Positions 9,100 to 20,400 of a DNA stretch of 64,000 nt are shown piece by piece (the first letter of the stretch is position 1; each line of letters opens with the position of its first letter). Under the pieces are notes generated by a model. It had not been told where the DNA came from, did no database searches, and saw only the letters and a list, made by a program, of their open reading frames with translations. This DNA comes from Metridium senile (lineage: Eukaryota; Cnidaria; Anthozoa; Actiniaria; Metridiidae). The stretch lies in NCBI GenBank assembly GCA_949775045.1, contig OX459101.1:11768347-11832346 (forward strand). The letters run 5' to 3'. The translations under genes were made by a program, and so were the position numbers.

Positions 9100-11971
9100 T
9101 AGGTACGACTACCTTATAGCGGAGCTCCGCGCGGGCCAAAGGCCCGCGCAAGCGGAGCACCATACTTAAGAAAAAATGGTAACCCATCGAGTTGATTTTT
9201 CATGGACACCACATAGGATCGCGGGCGCGCACGTCCGTACGTGCCCATCGCGATACTGATTGGCTGTTACATTTTGGCGGGAAAGTGATGCGAATAGCAG
9301 AGCCCGATCGAAAGCAGGTTGTTCTTTTATCGACAAAAAAAGTCAAACAAATAACAACAAAATACAATATTTAAAATATCAACTGAGAAAGATGAACATC
9401 GAAGAAAACAAAGATAGTTTTGGCCGAAGAAGAAAATAAACTTGGGCCGATACAAAAATGAAGAAATTTAACAGTAGAAAAGAAAACGACTGAAAGGCCA
9501 AGAAAACGTGTCTGTAGCTTCTTGGATGAATAAAGACTTAGTACCAAAGAAGAAAATAAACTTGAAGGAGACAAAAATGAGGAAATTTAACTAAAGAAAA
9601 GGAAAATAATGAAAGGCCAAGAACACGTGTCTGTGGATACAACTTCGTAGAAGAATAAAGACTACAGCAACGTAAAAGATTTGAAAAAGAAGCGACTTTA
9701 TTTGTTATGAAAACTATCTTCAAAATGCTTCCTTCAGCACAGTTTATTTATGGATTTTCAAGCTTGGTAGTTTAACTATGACCCATGTTTAATTCATCAA
9801 AACTGATTCAAGTACATACATGTATTCGTCAAAATATTATCGATGTCATTGAGAAGAAGAAAACCTCAGGAAAATAATCACCGATAAAGTAAGTCCAACG
9901 AATTATTTTTTCAAGTCAGTTTTTTGAGAGAAAAATTGTTTGATAACGAGCGTGAAAAAACACCTAAAAACTTGAAATAATTAAGCTTCAAAAAAGGAAA
10001 AATCCTTTCTCTTTTTTATTATATATATAAAAAAAAGTTTTATCTCCTAGCTTTAGATTTACTTTTATTTCGTTGCCTTTGGTCGATTCACAAAGAGATT
10101 TATTCATTACGTACTTTTTACAAACTCATAAACGGTAAACATTAAAGATTAATTAAAATACAAACATAATTCAAAATTGGTTGAATATTTTTGTTTATTT
10201 AGCAATATTGACTATTTTATGGTTACTAAACGAGCCTGTTTTTTTTTACAGAACAAAATGATGTTTTACACAAACTTTTTCATAATAAAATACCTTGTTT
10301 TAAGATCATTTTCTTTTCAAATCGATCCTGTGTTGGTTGATACTTGAGGTCTTTAATTCCACTTCAAAAGCACTTTTAGGTCGTTTGTGTTTTGTTTGAA
10401 TTTTGAAGATTTGCCATAACTACTTTTTTAAATAGTAAATCTAATGCGATGAAACGGGGTTTTTTTATATAGAAATGTTCTAGAAATCCGTTTTTTTCCT
10501 TTTAATACACAGTTACCAATTTTCAATTTTCTCATCAGTTATTTCAAGACCCCCCTTTTTTGTCAATATGAAGCTCAAAATCTTGATTTTTCTCAGCGTT
10601 TTGTCTTGTGCACAGGGACCCCTAATCAATCAATAATTATTAATAAAATAGATGAAAAACGCGCGCATGCAATTGTTCATCGCTTGGGCTTCCTGTGTCG
10701 ACTACTGCTCGTTATATCTGTTGGGCTTCCTGTGGCAGCCGTTGCTTGGTAACTTGTCCACCCCTTGTGATAATATATATGTGACAAGGGATGAAACTCC
10801 CATTACGAATTTCTATAAAACCGCTTATTTCAAGTGGAAAAATTGCTTCTAGTGGATATAAAACGACACATACATGTTGAAAGAGGGGAAAACATACCAT
10901 TTATTAACTTTTTATAAAATACATTTCATGAAAACATTTTTTTTTTCGAAATATCAATTTCGGAAAGGTGACTTTGCTCCAGCGGTGTGTCGGATTTAGC
11001 AAGACTTACCGTTTGATGTCTTCAAAGTTGTTTATATTGTCCATCGGACATCATCTTGTTCACATTTGGCAGAAAAAAAAAATCACTTCCGGTACCTCCA
11101 CGTTGCACTGCACATATTTTGAGTATTTGAGAGTTTCATCCCTTGTCACATATTACTAAACTAGAGAGATTCGCGAAGAAAAGCTACGCGAGAAAAGTTT
11201 TTGAACTTTGCCATTCGTCAGCCATTCGTCACCAAGCAACGGCGGCCACAGGAAGCCCACCAGATATCACGAGCAGTAGTCGACACAGGAAGCCCAAACG
11301 AAGAACAATTGCATGCGTGCGTGTTTTTCATCTATTTTATTCATAATTATTGATTGATTAGGGGTCCCTGTGTCTTGTGTTTGAATCGAATTTGAAGGTG
11401 CCTTGGCGTTCGCAAACCAGCTTTTGCAAACACGCCAATGTACGCGTGTCGTGACACAAAGTCACTCTGTCACGAAGTTTTCTGTGATTTGAACTCAAAA
11501 AGTAAAATCTAAAAATTCATATCTTTCAAAAATGCGTGAATACCCCTAATTTTGTTTCTCTAGAAAAGTTATAGTGATATCGAAGTTTTTTTCTAGGCTC
11601 ATATTTTATAAACAAAAATTGTTTGGTTTGGATTTTTAGTCAATAATTCATCATGCACATAAAATACCTTTTTCATAATTTGAGCATAAAATTATTGAAA
11701 AATATAGTACGTTGTATGCGTGATAAATAAGATTTTTGAATTTTTATCGAAAATATATATATATCGCAGATTATTATTTGCTAATAAAGTAAATAAAATT
11801 AAAAGTCCGTTCCACCTATGTCTATGATTTGGTAGTTGTCTTTTGCGGTTACATAATTAAAAAAATTACAGTTAAGATTGGGCATGGCCCATGCACAAAA
11901 ACTATTTACATGCACATATTGATGTTGAAAGAACAATTTAAACTGGGAGCTCCGCTATTAGGTATTACCTA
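9100..11971. mobile_element. 2.9 kb inverted-repeat element in GHITM intron 1
   Basis: The left end TAGGTACGACTACCTTATAG, then CGGAGCTCC, is matched inverted by GGGAGCTCCGCTATTAGGTA at 11945-11964 and on to 11971. Just inside the left end is a GC-rich hairpin (GCGGGCC-AAA-GGCCCGC, about 9130-9155), striking in AT-rich DNA. Inside are a diverged duplication of about 120 bp (from about 9428 and 9548, each with GAAGAAAATAAACTTG) and a nested fold-back element at 10611-11372. No transposase frame is visible, so it is non-autonomous or decayed. The outer target duplication is not clear. Confidence 0.6.
10611..11372. mobile_element. Nested fold-back transposon with 7 bp target duplication
   Basis: The outer 30 bases (CACAGGGACCCCTAATCAAT and on) are exactly repeated in inverted orientation at 11343-11372. 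The inverted similarity continues inwards through two GGGCTTCCTGTG motifs per arm and the GTGACAAGGGATGAAACT block (10781 and 11132 regions). TCTTGTG flanks both sides as a direct repeat (10604-10610 and 11373-11379), a target duplication. Size and duplication length fit a hAT-like or other fold-back element; assignment is uncertain. Confidence 0.75.
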
Positions 11972-12101
11972 ATTTGTATATTAACTTACTCTTTCAACGA
12001 TTCATAAAATTGTGTGGACCAGTATATATATTTGCTTGGTTTGACTAACATGTAAAACAATTCAATGTGTTCATAGTGCATCAAAATAATCATTCACTAA
12101 C

Positions 12102-12273
12102 CTGTAATTCCAGGCGCTTTTTCCACTGCTTCCCAAGTTCTCCATCCATTCCTTGCCTCTGTCTGAAAACGTCTTCTAGTAGCATTTTGAAAGCCCGTAT
12201 TTTTAGTAAAGTTTTGCCCAATTGAGCGAATATTGTACGCTGAACAGCGAGTAAAGTGTCGAACACTTAACAT
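12102..12273 (-). CDS. GHITM: GHITM/TMBIM5-like mitochondrial protein, exon 1 (start)
   Basis: The ATG (12271-12273) opens a 57-codon exon that ends in phase 1 at ACAG|GTTAGTG. The N-terminus MLSVRHFTRCSAYNIRSIGQ, followed by FTKNTGFQNATRRRFQTEAR, is rich in Arg, Ser and aromatic residues and has no acid residues for about 40 positions, a typical mitochondrial presequence. The next residues (NGWRTWEAVEKAPGI) lead into exon 2. Exon 1 is separated from exon 2 by a 5 kb intron filled with transposons. The four exons seen encode 241 residues, against about 345 for the vertebrate protein. Confidence 0.8.
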
Positions 12274-13625
12274 ATTTCTGTTTCAGTGAGAAAAGTAGGG
12301 GGAAATGCTTGCAAATTGAGTTTGATTTTGCGATTTTTGCAGAGTCAGAGAATTAAAACGCAACTTTTTTTCAGGTTTCAACAGACGAACATGCTCAAAA
12401 TAGCGAAACCGCTGACTAAATGTAATAACACAGGAAGCCCATATCACACGATAATTTAAGAATAAGTTACTTTTTTTAATTCTTTTTCTTTTATATATAA
12501 AAATTTAAAGTATAATTTCAAATATATTCAATTTTAAATGCACATTTTTCAATATATTGATATTGATATTATCTCTCAACCTCAATTTCCAAATATAGAT
12601 TTTTTAAATATTTCCACAAGGAAATTCTTTAAATTTTTAGATAAAAATCTTTAGCTAGAAAGTTCAGTTATTTTTGTTGAGTTTTTTTCAGTGTCACAGC
12701 ATTGCGTGACATTTACCGTGACAGACGAATGCGTTACATTTCTCCGGGAACTATATTTACATAACTCTCTGGGAGACGAAAGTTTGGCATTTGCACGAAC
12801 AATATTATTTTGATAGAGAACTTTGAAAATATCTTGCTTTTTCAAATCTTACTTCAAATAATAAGATTGTATTCAATAACTTTAAATGGACAACAACATT
12901 GTAATTGATCTGTGTCTAACCAAATGCAAATTTCTTCCAAAAAATGTTTATTTGATATATAAACTAATCTTGCTTGAACAGATTACTCGAAGATGTCAAA
13001 GCTATCAAAATGTTAGCCAAATTATAACTCACTGCAAGCCAAAACTTAAACTATGTTTTGTTTGATTTGTGCTTAAGGTCTACTTCAAAAGTCGTGTGAA
13101 AGTTTGGCTAAATTTGTTGGCAGTTCAAAAGTAGGGATTTGACGGAAAGAATTTTGTTGTTCTTAAATGATCTATGATCACATAGGAAGCGTTGATATTT
13201 CTCTGTGTGATATAATCCGGCGTGCTTTCAAGTACTGGGCTAGACGCCGGAATAAACTGCTACGAATGACTGCCTGCCAAATGAGCAACCCCGAATAAAT
13301 ATACATAACAATGGCAAAAATGCAAAACATCGTTCCCATTGAGTTGCGAAACGAGTCGAAAAATGGCCTTATTATTAGACACTGTTGGTTGTTATGACTT
13401 TTTAAGGAATCCTGTGACCACACTTGAATGAGTCAGAGGTATCTCTAATTCAAAACTAGTCATATTTGTAATTTTCGATATGCGGTATCGCCTTTGTTGA
13501 GGTGATTTATAAAGTGGCATTCGGGTCCCAATGGTAAATAAAACCAGCCAATCATAAGTAAGAATTGTCGGTTGATTATTGACAAGTGACTATTTGTTGA
13601 GGTTTTGGCTGGGTTGATAATTAAG
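12274..13625. other. Intergenic region between divergent GHITM-like and tropomyosin genes
   Basis: A copy of CACAGGAAGCCC lies at 12429. The rest is AT-rich. An 81-codon minus-strand frame at 13178-13423 has one hydrophobic stretch (MFCIFAIVMYIYSGLLIW) but no splice, family or context support. Promoters for both flanking genes should lie here. Confidence 0.4.
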
Positions 13626-13637
13626 CATATATATTTG
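13626..13637 (+). promoter_or_regulatory. TATA-like element of the tropomyosin gene
   Basis: CATATATATTTG lies about 140 bases before the chosen ATG. Transcription starting some 30 bases downstream would begin after the upstream in-frame ATG at 13640, which is a reason for choosing the start at 13775. No experimental start is available. Confidence 0.4.
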
Positions 13638-13774
13638 CATTGTATTTTGAGCCCTGCTGTTTCGGTCGAGTTGTCACTCCCCAATCCTCGGCTGAGCGTC
13701 CACACAAATTACAAAACTCTTGGCTAACCATTAAGTATACAGTAACTCAAAGTCTTCTCAAACTTCAAGCTAAA

Positions 13775-14515
13775 ATGGCGCTTGCTTCGATTAAAGAAAA
13801 AATGCAGAAGGTTAAAGATGCGATTGATGACGCAGAAGAGAGGGAAGCTGAAGCTAAAGGGCTTTTAAGAGAAGCTGAAGTAAGAGAAGAGGCTCAATTG
13901 AACGAAGCTGAGTCGATGAGAAGAAGGCTGATACTACTCGGCGAAGAGTTACAAAAAACCGAAGACAGGCTTGCAGAGGCTGAGGAGAAATTATACAATG
14001 AGAAACACAAGACGGAAACACACGAAGAAGTTCGAAAAGGCCTTGAAGACTACGAAATGGAGGGAGATGAGAAGATACAGGAGATAGAGCAGAGCTTGAA
14101 AGATCAAGAATCCAAGGCAAAGGAAAGCACTGACCGTTTAGTCGAGGCACAGAGGAGAGAAGTTGTTCTCAATCTAGATCTCGAGAGAGCGATCGCAAAA
14201 GGCGATGTGTTGGAAGAGCGTATTGAAAAGCTCACCGAAACACTAGAGAAAGGAGCAGAACAAGTCAAATCGCTAGAAGAAAACGAAGAAGAAAAGTTTG
14301 AAAGAGAAGAGGAGAACGAAGAGAAAGTTAAATTCTTAGAGGAGCAAGTCAAGCAATTGGAACAACGCTACGACATAGCAGAGAGAGAAACTCAGAAACT
14401 GGAGCGACTCGGTGACCAACTACAAACCGAGATATCTCACTATGATAACCTAACGCAAGAGCAACAGCAAGAAATGCAGAACGCCTTGACTGAACTTGAC
14501 TGTTTTGACGATTGA
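13775..14515 (+). CDS. Tropomyosin, short uninterrupted form (246 aa)
   Basis: The protein is one continuous coiled coil without a proline and with strong heptad spacing, 246 residues from MALASIKEKMQKVKDA to LTELDCFDD. Diagnostic tropomyosin blocks are EAESMRRRLILLGEELQKTE (about residues 46-65), EIEQSLKDQESKAKEST, LNLDLERAIAKGDVLEERIE and ERETQKLERLGDQLQTEIS. Tropomyosin dimers lie along actin filaments and control access of myosin and other binding proteins. The length matches low-molecular-weight (about 247 residue, six-actin) forms, not the 284-residue muscle form. I chose the ATG at 13775 because the N-terminus there looks native and the extra 45 upstream residues (MYFEPCCFGRVV...) lack coiled-coil character. 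No intron interrupts the frame, which may be an ancestral trait, a retrocopy, or typical for this lineage. The acidic EENEEEKFEREEENEEKVKF stretch is unusual. Confidence 0.92.
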   Translation: MALASIKEKMQKVKDAIDDAEEREAEAKGLLREAEVREEAQLNEAESMRRRLILLGEELQKTEDRLAEAEEKLYNEKHKTETHEEVRKGLEDYEMEGDEKIQEIEQSLKDQESKAKESTDRLVEAQRREVVLNLDLERAIAKGDVLEERIEKLTETLEKGAEQVKSLEENEEEKFEREEENEEKVKFLEEQVKQLEQRYDIAERETQKLERLGDQLQTEISHYDNLTQEQQQEMQNALTELDCFDD

Positions 14516-15130
14516 TGAATTAACAAATCACAACTCATCAATGGAATCAAGGTGATCGACTATATTAGAACATATGTGGAATACTTTGAATTACTTTGGT
14601 CATACTTCGAAGCAACTTGCTGTAGAACATATTTTTATATCATATCCTTGAGCGATTATATCTGTATCGACGTAAACAGTACTTTAATTAATGTTCAAAT
14701 CACATAGATGAATTAGGAAATGATATTTTAAGTTCGTGAATATATTTTGTCCCAATACTGTGTAGGACCCATATTGAGATTTAATCAAAATTTGATTAAT
14801 TATCGACGTAGAATATAAGCATATGTTAGGAACATTAATTCTCTACTACAATAGTGTTTGTATACATTCACGGTATTTATGTCGGGCGATTTAATAGTCA
14901 AGGTGTTGTATAGTATTTTTTATAATAACTCTCTCAGATTAAAATCGCTAGCATGAATATATATTTTTGATCCAAAATATTTAATACATTCTTGAATACT
15001 AGTAGAAATGAAATCGTATTAATTTTTTTTTTTTTTAATTGAATTATTGTAATTTACTCTGATTTTAAATGATTACAAATTGTGAATGTGATTTTAATCT
15101 ATCATATATATGTATTAAATAGTAAATGTG
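14516..15130. other. 3' flank of the tropomyosin gene
   Basis: AT-rich sequence that probably holds the 3' UTR. I see no clear AATAAA within the first 500 bases and no other gene. Confidence 0.4.
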
Positions 15131-15159
15131 TATCATGAAATGTACCTGGAAATGTACAT

Positions 15160-15900
15160 TCCATGTCGACCGATCATTCCTTCGATTATGTGAAATCGAC
15201 ACGAGCGTAATGAAATTGACACATTAAGCCCTTTACATCCATAACTTTATTGACATTGGTATTGGTATTTTTTGCATATTGATATATTCAAATTTGATCA
15301 ATCGTTCGATCGTGTGAAATCGACATTGCTTTACTGAATTTGACAAATTGTCAGATCAGCGATTGCTTTTTTTTTTTGAGCGAAATCGACATATTGACGT
15401 TGTGCCGTTCGTTACTTAACCGTAATTTTAATTAAACTCATTATATTATGATTTGAATTTATATTCGATTTTGATCATTCGTTCGAATTACTGAATGGTC
15501 ATTTATTTTGATGCTATGTATCGCAATGTATCTATAAAAAAATATGCACATTCGATTTGATCATTCGTTCGATTGCTAAAAATTGACAAATTATAAAGCA
15601 CTAGTAGTATTTTACTAATTACAACCAGTTGTTGTATCTTTGGAAATGTGTTACTGAAATTTTACTCATTAGCGAACGGTTTTGATCGTTCGTTCTATCG
15701 TGTCAAATCGATCGACAGGACTCATCATGCTGTGAAATTGATACACTGGGTCAGTGCACCGCCACAATATTCAGATGTTTAGAATGTTGCTGAAAGTCTA
15801 CTCACTCACGATCGGTTTTGATCATTCGTTCGATCGTGAAATCGACATGACTCATCAGTGAAATTAATACATTGGGTCAGTGCACAACCACATTATTCGG
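15160..15900. repeat. Degenerate dispersed/tandem repeat around GATCATTCGTTCGAT
   Basis: Six diverged copies of GATCATTCGTTCGATCGTG with GAAATCGACA occur at about 15170, 15296, 15475, 15559, 15684 and 15818. Two of them also share CATTGGGTCAGTGCAC. The spacing is irregular (roughly 80-180 bp), so this is an old tandem array. Confidence 0.65.
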
Positions 15901-16409
15901 ATCTCTACAATGTGATCATCGACATATTGTGGACACATTGTAAATACGTAATCATCAAATCATGCTTGTCAAGCCAAAGTTCGTTGTCTTTCACGAAAAT
16001 TCTTTCAGGTTTATACGCATTTCCTTGAAGATCCTTGAACCGGTCATGGGCGAGTCACGTAAATTAAAGTTCCTTTGGGGGGATGGGTAGGGCAAATCCG
16101 GTAGCGAATCGAATCGGTGATGCGAGAGAAATGTTGTTTTCATTCTTTTACTCTGGATCGGTTTCTTTTTGATTCACACATTCAATTTATTCATTCATAA
16201 TCATCTTCATCATTACAAATTTATCATAGTTCTAAATTTACAAAATTGTACAATGATTAAGAATAGGAGTCTAGAAAAAGCACGATGTGCTTATAGAGTA
16301 TAGACTCCTTATTTGTATTATCTAAAAAATACGTATGAATAGAATAATTTAAATATTTAAATAATCAATTAGTACAATTATATCATTTCACCATGTAGTA
16401 AACATTATA

Positions 16410-17253
16410 AGGGGTGGACCATTAGAAGTTGGGGGAGTGGGGGGAGGGGTGGCAATATTTTTGTGTAGGTTATTTTTTTTCGCCGCACGGGTTGTGCAAT
16501 ATTTTTTTTTCGACCAGAGAGGTCTTGCACGTTTTTTTTTTTTTTACAGAATTTTGTTCTCTGAAATTCAAAGCGAAAACAACTGTTTGTGTTTTGGTTA
16601 AACTTTTGAAAAGTCCGTTTTTCCGTTTTATTTATTAGTCCGGTACAACGCGCAGATACTTCGCAGCGATTTTTTTTTTACTTTCGGGCGATTTGTTCAC
16701 TTTTTGTCGAGAAATCACACCGAGGTCGATTTTGTTTTGATATTTTGTATACTGATATAAAGAGCGTAAGTCTAGGCTTTTTGTGTTTTTGATGTCTCAA
16801 AGTCTCGAATTTTCGTGTTTTTGATGCCTCAAAGTCTCGGATTTCCGTGTTTTTTTTTATACCTCAAAAGTCTCGGATTTTCGTGTTTTTGATGCCTCAA
16901 AGTCTCGGATTTCCGTGTTTTTATACCTCAAAGTCTCGGATTTTTGTGTTTTTGATGACTTAAAGTCTCCCCGGGAGTCTCGGATTTTCGTGCTTTTGAT
17001 GTCTCGGAGTCTAGAATTTTTAAATACAATAAATGCATGAGCTGATATTTTTCTAGAATCTCAGGCTTCGATTTTAAAATTTTAGCATTCGCTACCCCTC
17101 AAGGTTCTGCCCGTTTAATTTTTTTAGCTTGGCTCTGTGCAGGATTTGTTTTGGGGGCGCATTGGCCTTGCACGTTTTTTATTTTGGGAATTGCCACCCC
17201 CCCCCCCCCGCCCCCCCCCCCCCCCCTCCCCCAACTTCTAATGGTCCACCCCT
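16410..17253. mobile_element. 844 bp MITE with 45 bp inverted ends (GGGGTGGACCATTAGAAG)
   Basis: The left end AGGGGTGGACCATTAGAAGT continues into TGGGGGAG...GGGTGGCAA and is mirrored by TTGCCACC... and ACTTCTAATGGTCCACCCCT on the right. The interior holds five or six units of a roughly 33 bp repeat (CAAAGTCTCGGATTTTCGTG) at about 16790-17000. No coding frame is present. A long poly-C tract (17197-17226) sits in the right arm. Confidence 0.8.
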
Positions 17254-17530
17254 AAACTGTAACAAATGAATAAAATACGTAAAGTATTAATAAATTAGTA
17301 CAATTATATAATTTCACCCTGTGATTTGTAATAAACTTTATAAACTGTAACAAATGAATAAAATACGTAAAGTATTAATAAATTAGTACAATTATATAAT
17401 TTCACCCTGTGATTTGTAATAAACTTTATAAACTGTAACAGATAAATAAAGAAAGTAAAATATTAATAAATGATCAATAAGTATAATCTAAAAAATCAAT
17501 TGATAACTGCACTCTATAATTTATGATAAA
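17254..17530. repeat. 88 bp tandem repeat, about three copies
   Basis: Units starting AAACTGTAACA occur at 17254, 17342 and 17430, the first two almost identical. They abut the right end of the MITE, and part of the unit (AGTACAATTATATCATTTCACC) is recognisable in the sequence just left of the MITE, so the element probably inserted into this array. Confidence 0.8.
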
Positions 17531-17877
17531 ATTTATAAACTGTAACAAATATACTGATATTGTATTTATCAATTCTCGTTGATATAGTTTGATGATTGTA
17601 CTTCTTTAATTAATTTCTTTAATTTATTTTTATTACGTGCATAAGCAACATATCAATGGCCCACAATACCTTTCGGTCGTGACATCGCTGTTCACTTTGA
17701 CAACGTCTTAGTAAAGGCGGTATACTGTGAACACCCGCATGCAAGAAACTTGTTTTAAGTTAACCTGAAGGGTTGGGAAGTTGGGCTATTTGGATTTTTA
17801 AACAAGTTCTTATTTTCATAAAAATTCGATCGGTTGCTGGCCATATTGATAAATATATAGATAAATAATCTAAAGGC

Positions 17878-17881
17878 AATA

Positions 17882-17917
<36 letters not shown>

Positions 17918-18008
17918 AATGAAGAAAGAAAGAAAGAAAGAAAGAAATGAAGAAAGAAAGAAAGAAAGAATGAAAGAAATGAAGAAAGAAAGAAAGAAAG
18001 AAAGAAAT

Positions 18009-18039
<31 letters not shown>

Positions 18040-18420
18040 AAAAGAAAGAAAGAAATGAAGAAAGAAAGATAGAAATGAGAAAGAAAGAAAGAAAGAAATG
18101 AAGAAAGAAAGAAAGAAAGAAAGAAAAAAAGAAAGAAAGAAAGAAAGATTCGAAAGTAAGAAATGAATGAATGAATGGATGGATGGATGGATGGATGGAT
18201 GGATGGATGGATGGATGGATGAATGGACGAATGAATGGATGGATGGATGGATGGATGGATGGATGGATGGATGAATGAATGAATGAATGGATGGATGGAT
18301 GAATGAATGAATGAATGAATGAAATAAAATGAATGAATGAATGACTAAATAAATAAATATAAATTTATCTATTTATTAAATAAATAAATAAATAGATAGA
18401 TAGATAGATAAGTAAGTAAG
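17878..18420. repeat. Compound microsatellite (GAAA)n, (ATGG)n, (ATGA)n, (ATAA)n
   Basis: A run of GAAA/GAAT units (17880-18150) passes into ATGG and ATGA units (18165-18340) and then ATAA/ATAG units. The Lys/Glu-rich open frame across it is an artefact. Confidence 0.97.
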
Positions 18421-18690
18421 TAATTAAAAATGGATACTAGCGAGAAAACTAGTATAGGATGTAAGTAAGTAAATAAATAAAGTCGTTTCAAAATCTAACT
18501 ACAGCCAGAGGCTTTATGCTTTTAAAAGTTCTCGACACACTTCACGCTCGCGCGCTACCCCTGCATTAAATATTTTCGACAAGTACGCTATATAGAGAGA
18601 TAGAGAACCATCGAGAATTAATGTAGACAAAATTATGCGAACAGAGAAAGAAAACTAGGCAAAACGTGAGGAAATTAGTATTTAGCATGT
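18421..18690. other. Unannotated flank of the microsatellite
   Basis: Short unique sequence with no gene or structured repeat that I can identify. Confidence 0.4.
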
Positions 18691-18694
18691 ATTA

Positions 18695-18975
18695 GTACGA
18701 GCCTACCACTGAGGGTGGTCACGGCCAGGGTTTGTTACGTCCCCAGCGGTTCTCTTACATCGTACCTCTGAATGCAGGTTAGTGAGTGTAGTGTGGAGAG
18801 ACAAGACCTCCGATTTACGTCCTTATCGGAGAAGATGCGAAGTCTAACAATTTGCAAATGGAAATAACAAAGTCAATACATTCTCCTCAATCATTTTAAG
18901 ATCCTGAGCGTTGGTCCGGCCGGGGCGCGTGCAAATTAAATCCGATGCTCTACCAATTGAGCCAACCGGGATGAC
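18695..18975 (-). mobile_element. tRNA-derived SINE-like element
   Basis: On the minus strand the head GGTTGGCTCAATTGGTAGAG has an intact box A/D-arm and is followed by CATCGGATTTAATTTGC and GGCCGGACCAACGC. Internal box B is damaged. The body contains GGTTAGTGAGTGTAGTG and CCACTGAGGGTGGTCACGGC (plus-strand reading). I recall a similar composite repeat from anthozoan genomic DNA, but a repeat-library search is needed to name it. Confidence 0.6.
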
Positions 18976-20220
18976 CAGTTTAATTTGTTTGTTTGTTTGC
19001 TTGTTTTCCTATCCTTTGCTCTGCGTTGTAATCTATAAAACATTGTTTTTAACTACAACCGGCGAAAGATTTGCGTCTCAAAAGTAAAGAAGTTCAACTC
19101 TACACACATGCATTGCCGTTTAACAACTCCAAACCGCCAGGAAAAAACCGCACCGCACATTACATGCGAGGAGACTGGAACTAAGCGGTATTGCAAAGAC
19201 ATTTTCAACCAATGAAAATTGAGACGGTCTTTATGAAAAAGCTACGGTCGCTGGAAAGAGACAAATTCGAAGCATAAGCGCATTTATAGCAGGTATAACT
19301 AGACAAAGAAAGGAAAGATTCACTTCTAATTCAAGGTAAAGCATTACGAAAATACCACGTTAAATTGATGTTTAAAAAAAAAATTCACATCAGTAGCTCC
19401 AGATATTGGCAATACTCGCATGCAGTTTCATGTGATCTAGCACCGATGCACTATTTGACGAACGGCATGCATGCACATTTACACAGGTATAGTCTCAGTT
19501 CAGAATAGATTCAAATGCGTTTTTTATTGTTAAGCAACTAAATGTTTTCGTGCTTGGCTTGGGATTTGTGAATATTTTACAACAAATTGACCCTGATGCA
19601 AAAGCGTCTTTTGTGAAATAAAACGACGGTGCTAGATGACGTGAACTGGAATATTCATATGCTGGCACTCATCGTTTACTACCTCAGTTAACATTAAATA
19701 TTTGGGTTCATGTCAATTGAGTTTGCCGGTTTGATGTGTTGAAAAAGCAACGTATGAGGAGTGATGTATGAAAAATATTTAATGTAGAGGTAGTGAGTGT
19801 GAATGCCAGCAGTCGAATTACCGCTACGTATGTGGATCTGCTGTGGAAATATTAATATTATTATTTTTATTTTTATTCAATCTTTTCTCATACATCACTC
19901 CTCATGTTGATTTTTGCCTGGTGAGGAAAAAGCGGAGAAAAAACTCGGTCAATAAAGGTAAAATTAAAGGCCGATGTTCTCGTTCCTCGGCCAGCCATGC
20001 CTACCACAACCATGCTTTTTATGTTAGATCATATGATAATATTAATATAATTGAATATAACTTGTTTGTTCGGTTTTCTCAGTCAAGTTGATACTTGATA
20101 ACGAAAAACATTTGTGACTTGTGCTGATAATAATAATATTCGAGTTTTAACTTCTTTTTTTTTACTACATTGTATTTAAAGCTAATTGAAAAAACCGGCA
20201 CTGCCTGACATTTGTAATTA
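18976..20220. other. Intergenic DNA with no supported gene
   Basis: No exon or tRNA is supported. Around 19770-19802 a fragment shares GTAGAGGTAGTGAGTGTGA with the 83 bp repeat of 4.8-5.06 kb. Open frames of 82 and 92 codons here lack family resemblance. Confidence 0.4.
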
Positions 20221-20254
20221 AGTGGGAAAAGGAAATGAATATTAAGATCGTCAA

Positions 20255-20400
20255 TAATATATTCATGGAATACAATCAAATTGCTATACTCTGGAATAGA
20301 GCGCCACTCACTATATTCATGAAATAAAATAAAATTGCTACTTGTAATAGAGCGCAAACACCATATCCGTGAAATAAAATCAACTGCTACTGTGTAATAG
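20255..20400. repeat. Short tandem repeat of about 56 bp, three copies
   Basis: Units contain TTCATGAAATAAAATAAAAT, TTGCTAC and GAATAGAGCGC with modest divergence. Nothing coding is apparent. Confidence 0.65.

Noticed and set aside
13178..13423. 81-codon minus-strand frame with one hydrophobic stretch
   Set aside because: No recognisable family, no splice or promoter support; could be a micropeptide but the evidence is only an open frame.
13460..13705. 81-codon minus-strand frame over the tropomyosin promoter
   Set aside because: Overlaps the TATA-like element and 5' leader; no protein-like features.
13640..13774. Upstream in-frame ATG giving a 291-residue tropomyosin
   Set aside because: Only a few bases from the TATA-like element, and the added residues have no coiled-coil pattern.
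17919..18101. Lys/Glu/Arg-rich 60-codon frame
   Set aside because: GAAA microsatellite.
18900..18975. A functional tRNA gene on the minus strand
   Set aside because: The D arm is good, but the T arm and acceptor stem do not pair; it is a SINE head.
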